From assembly GCA_011390275.1 (NCBI GenBank), contig JAABST010000022.1:1-64000 (forward strand): 64,000 bases of DNA, written 5' to 3'. This stretch comes from Geitlerinema sp. S16. Its GTDB lineage: Bacteria; Cyanobacteriota; Cyanobacteriia; Cyanobacteriales; Geitlerinemataceae. Every line of letters begins with the position of its first letter. The first letter of the stretch is position 1. Below, one piece after another: positions 58,796-64,000 of this stretch. Position numbers and translations under genes: made by a program. Below the pieces are notes generated by a model. The model made no database searches. It had not been told where the DNA came from and was given only the letters and a program-made list of their open reading frames with translations.

Positions 58796-58938
58796 CAGGG
58801 CAAACGCATACTCCCCATTTTTCGCAACACGAGCCAGAAATTATTGCCTTGTTGCGAAAGTCTGGACATGGTTTGAGCGGCTCAATCGCTACAGCCCTGA
58901 TTCTCTCGTTCGGGCAAAATTAGTATGCGTTTGCCCTG
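58796..58938. mobile_element. 143 bp inverted-repeat element without transposase
   Basis: The ends are a perfect 17 bp inverted repeat: CAGGGCAAACGCATACT on the left (58796-58812) and AGTATGCGTTTGCCCTG on the right (58922-58938). Inside is a 9 bp inverted repeat (TTCGCAACA and TGTTGCGAA). The start CAGGG is like ISAs1-type ends, but that link is weak. No target duplication is clear and there is no full coding frame. It is probably a MITE or decayed element. Confidence 0.7.
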
Positions 58939-59050
58939 ACTTTTTTTATTGCGTCAACAACCCAACCAACAAGACACGCTAAGATGTGTCCCTTGCATCG
59001 ATCGCTGAGGTCGATCGCCAAGCTTTAATTTCGTTGGGAGAATATCCACC

Positions 59051-60616
59051 GTGGCACGCCGTCTTGCACTGCTCAGTGTTTCTGACAAAACCGGAATCGT
59101 TGAACTCGGAAAAGCCCTCGTTGAGCGCTTCGACTTTGACATTATTAGTAGCGGTGGAACCGCGAAAACCCTGAAAGAGGCCGGGGTTCCCGTCACCAAA
59201 GTCTCGGACTACACCGGCTTCCCCGAAATCCTCGGCGGTCGCGTCAAAACCTTGCATCCGCGCGTTCATGGCGGTATTCTTGCCAACCGCGATCTCGATG
59301 ACCACCACGTCGATCTCGACGCCAACGACATTCGCCTGATCGACCTCGTTGCCGTCAATCTCTACCCCTTTGAAGCGACGATCGCCAACCCAGGCGTCAC
59401 CCTCGCCGACGCCGTCGAAAATATCGATATCGGCGGCCCCGCGATGCTTCGGGCGGCGGCGAAAAACTTTAAGCATTTGACGGTACTCTGCAACCCCACG
59501 CAATACGATACCTACCTTGCAGAAATGAGCGCCAACGACGGTACGCCCTCGTTTGAGTTTCGCCGCGACTGCGCCAAAGCGGGTTTTTGGCATACTTGCA
59601 CCTACGATCGCGCGATCGCCACCTACCTCAACGACCAAAGCGCCGACCCCGACGCCGACAGCGTGACGCTACCGGAAAACTACGGCATTGCGGGCAGCCA
59701 AATCCAAGCCCTGCGCTACGGCGAAAACCCGCACCAGCCTGCAAGCTGGTATCAAATCGGCAGCGAGGCCACCGGCTGGGGGGCAGCGGAAAAACTCCAA
59801 GGTAAGGAGCTGAGTTATAACAACCTGGTGGATCTCGAAGCGGCTCGCCGGATTATTGCCGAATTTTTGAGTGATACATCGGCGGCGGCGGCGGTGTTGA
59901 AGCACACGAATCCTTGCGGTCTGGCGCTGGGCGATACTCTGGTCGAAGCCTATACCAAAGCCTTTGACGCTGATTCGACCTCGGCCTTTGGCGGCATTGT
60001 CGCGCTTAACCGGGCGATCGACGCCGACACCGCCACCGCAATGACGAAGACGTTTCTCGAATGCATCATCGCGCCCGGTTGCGACGAGGACGCCCGCGCG
60101 ATTTTGGCGACGAAGAAAAATCTACGGGTGCTGATTTTGCCCGATCTGGCGAGCGGTCCGAAAGAAACGGTCAAGGCGATCGCCGGTGGTTTCCTGGTGC
60201 AAACCTCGGACGATATCGTCGAGCAAACCGCCGATTGGAAGATCGTCACGGAGAAGCAACCGACGGCGGCGGAACTCGAAGAGCTGCTGTTTGCCTGGAA
60301 AGCGTGTAAGCACGTGAAGTCAAATGCGATCGTGGTGACGAAGGATCGCGTCACGGTGGGCGTCGGTGCGGGTCAGATGAACCGAGTCGGCGCAGCGAAA
60401 ATTGCGCTGGAACAGGCGGGCGAACTCACCCAGGGGGCAACGCTGGCCAGTGATGGATTTTTCCCGTTTGATGATTCGGTGCGGACGGCGGCGGCGGCGG
60501 GCATCACGGCGATCGTCCAACCGGGCGGTAGCATTCGCGATGACGACTCGATCGCGGCGGCCAATGAACTCGGTCTCGTCATGGTCTTCACCGGCGTGCG
60601 CCACTTCCTGCACTAA
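59051..60616 (+). CDS. purH: Bifunctional AICAR transformylase / IMP cyclohydrolase
   Basis: PurH carries out the last two steps of IMP synthesis. The 521-residue product starts at a GTG with GGGAG upstream. The N-terminal cyclohydrolase (about 1-200) has LALLSVSDKTGIVELGKAL, ISSGGTAKTL and GGRVKTLHPRVHGGIL. The transformylase domain has LRYGENPHQPASWY, LKHTNPCGLALGD with the catalytic Lys-His pair, AFDADSTSAFGGIVALNR, and ASDGFFPFDDSV. It is complete and typical. It lies between two palindromic repeat elements. Confidence 0.98.
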   Translation: MARRLALLSVSDKTGIVELGKALVERFDFDIISSGGTAKTLKEAGVPVTKVSDYTGFPEILGGRVKTLHPRVHGGILANRDLDDHHVDLDANDIRLIDLVAVNLYPFEATIANPGVTLADAVENIDIGGPAMLRAAAKNFKHLTVLCNPTQYDTYLAEMSANDGTPSFEFRRDCAKAGFWHTCTYDRAIATYLNDQSADPDADSVTLPENYGIAGSQIQALRYGENPHQPASWYQIGSEATGWGAAEKLQGKELSYNNLVDLEAARRIIAEFLSDTSAAAAVLKHTNPCGLALGDTLVEAYTKAFDADSTSAFGGIVALNRAIDADTATAMTKTFLECIIAPGCDEDARAILATKKNLRVLILPDLASGPKETVKAIAGGFLVQTSDDIVEQTADWKIVTEKQPTAAELEELLFAWKACKHVKSNAIVVTKDRVTVGVGAGQMNRVGAAKIALEQAGELTQGATLASDGFFPFDDSVRTAAAAGITAIVQPGGSIRDDDSIAAANELGLVMVFTGVRHFLH

Positions 60617-60620
60617 CGTC

Positions 60621-60748
60621 CTGCCCTAATACGACTCGTCACCCGTAGGGTGGGCATCGCCCACCACGATCAGCCCGCGCATCAGTATCCATGATGGTGG
60701 GCAATGCCCACCCTACAAAACTAATAGTTCGGCGAACTATTAGGGCAG
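60621..60748. repeat. 128 bp nested palindromic element after purH
   Basis: The outer ends are an 11 bp inverted repeat (CTGCCCTAATA at 60621-60631 and TATTAGGGCAG at 60738-60748). Inside, 60645-60666 and 60695-60716 form a 22 bp inverted repeat with one mismatch (GTAGGGTGGGCA...GCCCACCA type), and each arm is itself palindromic. A third palindrome (AATAGTTCGGCGAACTATT) lies at 60723-60741. It separates the convergent purH and NAD kinase genes and may end both transcripts. Confidence 0.85.
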
Positions 60749-61660
60749 CTCCACCGAGCTGGGCTTGGCAATGTGTGGCAAACCCCAGCCAAGTTTCTCG
60801 CGTAACATGCGGAAAAACTCCGGCGGGCCAAGGCGGATAAACTTCGCGCCGTTTTTCGCTCGGATAATCTGGATGCGATCGTCCGGCATCACAAAACAGC
60901 CCGCATTGCCATCCACCACCGCAATCATCCGCTCCCGTGTCGCCGGGAACACCTGCACCAGCTCATTGCCCGAAAACACCAACGCCCGCGACGCCAACGA
61001 GTGCGGACAAATCGGCACAAGACCCAGCACATTCACATCCGGGGTAATCACCGGCCCCCCGGCAGAGAGCGAATAGGCCGTCGAACCCGTCGGGGTTGAG
61101 ACAATGACCCCATCGGCGGCCACGTCTACCGGGGTATGTCGCCCGATTTTGACCTCGAAATGGCACATACTCGTCAGCGGTTCACGGTGTAACACCATCT
61201 CATTGATGCACAGCGCTTCCCAAATTTTGGTCTCGTTGCGAATGAGCTGCACTTCGAGAATCGTGCGCTCTTCGATCTCGTACTGCCCTTTGACGATCGC
61301 ATTGAGCGCCGTATACAACTGGCTCAGATAGGTCTCCGCCAGAAATCCCATATGGCCGGTATTGACGCTCAGGATCGGCACATTAATCGGCGCGAGCTGA
61401 CGACAGGCAGACAAGACCGTTCCATCACCGCCCAAGACGACGACGAATTTCATCTCTGGATCGAAATGGGACGGAACGACCTGATCGATCGAGACATAAT
61501 CGCCCGCTTCGTCCTCCGTATTCGCATGACCGAGCATACCGCCCACGCCGGTGGCAGTTTCCACCGCCCAGCCCCGCAGTTGCAGCCAATCCTGGATTTC
61601 TTTACTGACGCGACAGGCGACTGGTTTGCAGTCGTTGTAAATGATGCCAGCTTTCGGCAC
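60740..61660 (-). CDS. nadK: NAD kinase
   Basis: The enzyme phosphorylates NAD to NADP. The GTG at 61660 gives the family-like start [17 protein letters not shown]; the open frame runs 27 codons further but with unconserved sequence. The product of 306 residues has the phosphate-binding [25 protein letters not shown] and the conserved [17 protein letters not shown]. Cyanobacteria usually have two NAD kinases; I do not assign the subtype. The last residues (ELP) and the TAA stop lie inside the outer repeat of the palindromic element at 60621-60748. Confidence 0.94.
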   Translation of the reverse strand: MPKAGIIYNDCKPVACRVSKEIQDWLQLRGWAVETATGVGGMLGHANTEDEAGDYVSIDQVVPSHFDPEMKFVVVLGGDGTVLSACRQLAPINVPILSVNTGHMGFLAETYLSQLYTALNAIVKGQYEIEERTILEVQLIRNETKIWEALCINEMVLHREPLTSMCHFEVKIGRHTPVDVAADGVIVSTPTGSTAYSLSAGGPVITPDVNVLGLVPICPHSLASRALVFSGNELVQVFPATRERMIAVVDGNAGCFVMPDDRIQIIRAKNGAKFIRLGPPEFFRMLREKLGWGLPHIAKPSSVELP

Positions 61661-61904
61661 TGGTGTAGATCCAAATAAAAAAAACAATAATGAAGAGCAA
61701 GGCATCGATTTAACGCAATGCCAAACTGTTGGTCTACGCAAGGTTAGACCCGTAAAGTTTTACGCCACACACGCATACGGAACGGTGCGTGGCGATCTGT
61801 ACATGGTGATATCGTCTCTCGATCGGGGACTCCTGACAATGGAACGGATCGATGATAACCATCACTGCGATCGCCCAATTTAGGCGATCGCACAGGCCAA
61901 AGCC
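61661..61904. other. Gap between ycf39-like gene and nadK
   Basis: No gene is seen. It should hold the nadK promoter or the end of the ycf39-like transcript. GGCGATCGCA around 61880 is a HIP1-type site. Confidence 0.3.
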
Positions 61905-62903
61905 TTAGTTTTTAGACGCATTCGACGATCGGAACGGCGAACGTTTCTTTTTCTTGCGCTCTTTTGCCTTTTCTTGCTCATACTCGATATCACGCACTTT
62001 TTTGACAATTCGCGCGTGATATTCCTTCAGATAGCCTTCGAGGGTATCCATGTCCGCGACATCAAGGCCGAACGCGTGATAGGTCTCATCCATATCCGCC
62101 GTCATCGTTTTACCCGCAGACATTACCTCGGCAAAGGCAAGACGATCGGCAATATTCCAGCCCCACTCGAAAAACTGAGCGAATTTACGCACCGCACGCA
62201 GCAGGCTCAACGGCGTGCGGGTAATTTTCGCTGTCCGTCCCGACAGTCGTTCGCAAAGGTCGATAATTTCCTCGGCCTTCCAGGGACGGGTTCCCACGAC
62301 GGGGAAGGCGCGACCACTGGTTTCAGGAACCGTCAGCGCTGTGATCGCAAACTTCGCGACATCTTGGGTGTTCATGTAGGCGACGGGAGCCGTATTGCCG
62401 GTTAGCCACACCGCTTGATTATCGAGAATTGGAATCGCATACTGCGAAATCAAGCCCTGCATGAACCCACACGGACGCAAAATTGTGTAGTTTAGCCCCG
62501 ATTCTTTCAGATAAAGCTCGGTGCAACGCTTGATTTCCATCAGCGGCACCTCCGGGTACTGCTCGGCATCGAGCAGAGACATAAAGACAAAGCGCTCGAT
62601 GTTCGCTTCCGCGCAGGCTTTAATCAGATTGACTTTGCCGTCCCAATCGACTTGCTTAATGCTGAGAGAGTCGGTCATCCGTGCCGTAGATGCATCGATG
62701 ACGTGGGTGATGCCCTCTAGGCTGGGTTTGAGCGTGTCGGGATAGCAGATGTTGCCGCGAACCAGTTCCGCACCCCACTCGCGTAGAAACGACGCACGCC
62801 CAAAGTTACGCACAAGACAACGAACGCTATAGCCTTCATCGATCGCACGTTTGGCGATTTGTCTCCCGAGCGTGCCTGTCGCACCGACGATTAATAGAGT
62901 CAT
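61905..62903 (-). CDS. ycf39: Ycf39-type NAD(P)-binding protein
   Basis: Ycf39 (plant HCF244) is an atypical short-chain dehydrogenase-like protein that acts in photosystem II assembly, with high-light-inducible proteins, to deliver chlorophyll to D1. The 332-residue product has the nucleotide motif LLIVGATGTLGRQIAKRAID, VRCLVRNFGRASFL, WGAELVRGN and DASTARMTD. The catalytic Tyr-x-x-x-Lys motif of true dehydrogenases is not obvious, which fits the family. The C-terminus has a Lys-rich stretch (EKAKERKKKKRS) that could contact membranes or RNA. It is a monocistronic-looking gene. Confidence 0.9.
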   Translation of the reverse strand: MTLLIVGATGTLGRQIAKRAIDEGYSVRCLVRNFGRASFLREWGAELVRGNICYPDTLKPSLEGITHVIDASTARMTDSLSIKQVDWDGKVNLIKACAEANIERFVFMSLLDAEQYPEVPLMEIKRCTELYLKESGLNYTILRPCGFMQGLISQYAIPILDNQAVWLTGNTAPVAYMNTQDVAKFAITALTVPETSGRAFPVVGTRPWKAEEIIDLCERLSGRTAKITRTPLSLLRAVRKFAQFFEWGWNIADRLAFAEVMSAGKTMTADMDETYHAFGLDVADMDTLEGYLKEYHARIVKKVRDIEYEQEKAKERKKKKRSPFRSSNASKN

Positions 62904-63286
62904 GGGTGAATAATATGCGGTGGTTCTAACGGTAATTTTGTGGGCGAGGCGATCGTATAAGGTGGTCGCGCTCGGGTGCGTTACGGTGCGCTCAATTTGG
63001 CTCGATGTGAGCTAGCGCAATGGAAATCAAGAGAGAACTTAAAGGGTTCTAAAGAGGAACAGTCTCAAGCCGCTGGTGTTCGCAACGTCTTTGATGTTCT
63101 CTGAGTGAGTATAGCCCGAATGTTAACATATATTAACGACATTTAATATTCAGACACTGAATATGTGACGAAAGTCCTCACTTACTAATGTTTTGCGATC
63201 GTGCGACGAAGGGTAACGCTTAACCATCGAACATCGCGGGTCTGTGGTTGAATCGAGGATGAGAATGGGAAGAGTGGGGAACCGCC
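62904..63286. other. Divergent intergenic region with small palindromes
   Basis: ATATTCA (63146-63152) and TGAATAT (63158-63164) form a perfect 7 bp inverted repeat with a five-base loop. GTTAA and TTAAC flank CATATA at 63122-63137. They lie between the divergent ycf39-like gene and the partial gene and could be operator-like. No gene is present. Confidence 0.45.
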
Positions 63287-64000
63287 ATGAGTCGATCCGC
63301 AGAGGCCGATTTTGAACCGCAGGATGAATCGCTTCATCCGCAGGCGGGTCTAGCTGGTGAGCCGTCGGAGGAACCTCTGACCGATGCCGAACCGAACCAT
63401 GCCGCCGATCTCGCCCTCGCCGATCTAACGCGCGGACTTCAGCATCTCCAGCAAGATATTGTCGTGCAGTTGGCGCAGGATGTAACGCGGTTACAGACGG
63501 AAAAACATCGCCTGACGATCGAGCTGGATCGCCTTCGCCAAGAGCGATCGCTCGCAACGACGGCGGCCACTGCACCAAACGAGATCGGTTCCTTATCTCT
63601 GGACGATCAACAGGCTTGGATCGTCCAGCTCGCGAAGGTGTTGGCGGCACATCTCGAAGAAAAGATCGCGCAACGGCTCGAACCGAGCGATCGTCAATCG
63701 GCCAGTGATTCGTTGCGATCTGCCGATCCGCTGGCGATCGACAACACATCACAAGCCTCGGCTGAATCGGATCTTGAATCCAGCGAATCCAGCGAATCCA
63801 GTCTGTCCCAGGCCAATCCTGACCTGACCCAACACTCACACCGTCAGCCCACTAATCAGCCCACTAATCAACAATCGGTTCATCAGCAACAACGCGCCCT
63901 CTCTCAGCAAATCCACCGCATCGAGGAATTACAGCAGCAGAGTGAGACCATTCTCGATGCGCTGGTGAGTCGGATGGGCGATCGGCGACGCGATGCGATC
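63287..64000 (+). CDS. N-terminal part of a coiled-coil protein, cut by window end
   Basis: The frame is open from the ATG at 63287 to the window end (238 codons). The start MSRSAEADFEPQDESLHPQA is acidic. From about residue 45 there is a coiled coil (LTRGLQHLQQDIVVQLAQDV, RLQTEKHRLTIELDRLRQER). A Gln/Ser-rich low-complexity part with in-frame repeats (SSESSESS, QPTNQPTNQ) follows, then another coil (QQIHRIEELQQQSETILDAL). I do not recognise the family with certainty; cyanobacterial proteins with such a coiled N-terminus exist that continue into a membrane domain. The rest lies outside the window. Confidence 0.65.
   Translation, partial: MSRSAEADFEPQDESLHPQAGLAGEPSEEPLTDAEPNHAADLALADLTRGLQHLQQDIVVQLAQDVTRLQTEKHRLTIELDRLRQERSLATTAATAPNEIGSLSLDDQQAWIVQLAKVLAAHLEEKIAQRLEPSDRQSASDSLRSADPLAIDNTSQASAESDLESSESSESSLSQANPDLTQHSHRQPTNQPTNQQSVHQQQRALSQQIHRIEELQQQSETILDALVSRMGDRRRDAI
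63776..63880 (+). repeat. Short in-frame repeats in the coiled-coil gene
   Basis: GAATCCAGC occurs three times in tandem (63776-63802), related to the CCAATCC units seen at 2020 and 22820. CAGCCCACTAAT is doubled at about 63847-63870. Both keep the frame and code for Ser/Glu and Gln/Pro/Thr/Asn runs. Confidence 0.75.

Larger units (their letters stand above)
58391..59050. other. G/T-rich intergenic region before purH
   Basis: This 660 base stretch has no gene I accept. The first part is rich in G and T and holds a run of G-tracts (58628-58660). A 143 bp inverted-repeat element follows (58796-58938). The purH promoter probably lies after 58938. Confidence 0.5.

Noticed and set aside
58648..58923. 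91-codon frame across the G/T-rich region and the 143 bp element
   Set aside because: It starts in the G-tract cluster and ends inside the element; hydrophobic and unconserved-looking, with no start signal.
63150..63839. 229-codon minus-strand frame near the window end
   Set aside because: It is antisense to the coiled-coil gene; its Arg/Pro/Ser-rich sequence reads like a HIP1-rich shadow.

Overview
The window is chromosomal DNA from a cyanobacterium. It carries chlL and chlN (light-independent protochlorophyllide reductase), a Ycf39-type protein, a Tic20-type protein, a cyanobacterial AbrB regulator, a DUF5331 gene between chlL and chlN, two Uma2-family genes, a DUF29 gene, and very frequent GCGATCGC (HIP1) palindromes. 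Base composition looks moderately GC-rich (estimated by eye), with AT-rich islands at about 4.3-5.1, 7.75, 24.0 and 39.4-40.4 kb. I do not assign a genus.

Layout. 0-8.6 kb: a Met/His/Asp-rich Spy/CpxP-like exported protein, a Tat-type alpha carbonic anhydrase, an EcfT/CbiQ-type membrane protein, an unknown membrane protein, cyAbrB, an exported TPR protein, two small unknown genes and a lone receiver protein. 9.3-15.2 kb: a 1055-residue GAF/PAS histidine kinase, a class A beta-lactamase-like serine hydrolase, an SH3b-NlpC/P60 peptidase and a Uma2 nuclease. 15.2-23.7 kb: a fused 5-oxoprolinase, a RelE/ParE-like toxin-antitoxin pair, type II 3-dehydroquinate dehydratase, a 44-residue microprotein, a decayed IS200/IS605 end, a TldD protease and a BadF-type sugar kinase. 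24.4-28.5 kb: chlL, DUF5331 gene, chlN. 28.8-35.5 kb: a small RHH-like protein, a second histidine kinase, an orphan TpsA-like exoprotein and YgfZ. 35.6-41.7 kb: gyrA, a histone-deacetylase-family protein, a DUF4160/DUF2442 pair and trpB. 41.9-50 kb: a FIST sensor, an exported TPR protein, ribD, an SGNH hydrolase, Tic20-like, a CobW-type metallochaperone and argF. 50.1-58.4 kb: a 1912-residue kinase-ATPase-GAF-histidine kinase protein, a flavin amine oxidase, a second Uma2 and DUF29. 59-64 kb: purH, NAD kinase, ycf39-like and the start of a coiled-coil protein that leaves the window.

Most genes are single housekeeping or signalling units rather than long operons. The clearest functional cluster is chlL-DUF5331-chlN. 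The striking feature is small repetitive DNA. A 120-125 bp TA-flanked inverted-repeat element occurs three times, and two copies supply the stop codon of the neighbouring gene. A 143 bp inverted-repeat element and a 128 bp nested palindrome flank purH. An array of six 11 bp repeats sits directly upstream of a small gene. Several proteins carry in-frame short repeats. No rRNA, tRNA, CRISPR array or intact transposase gene was recognised.
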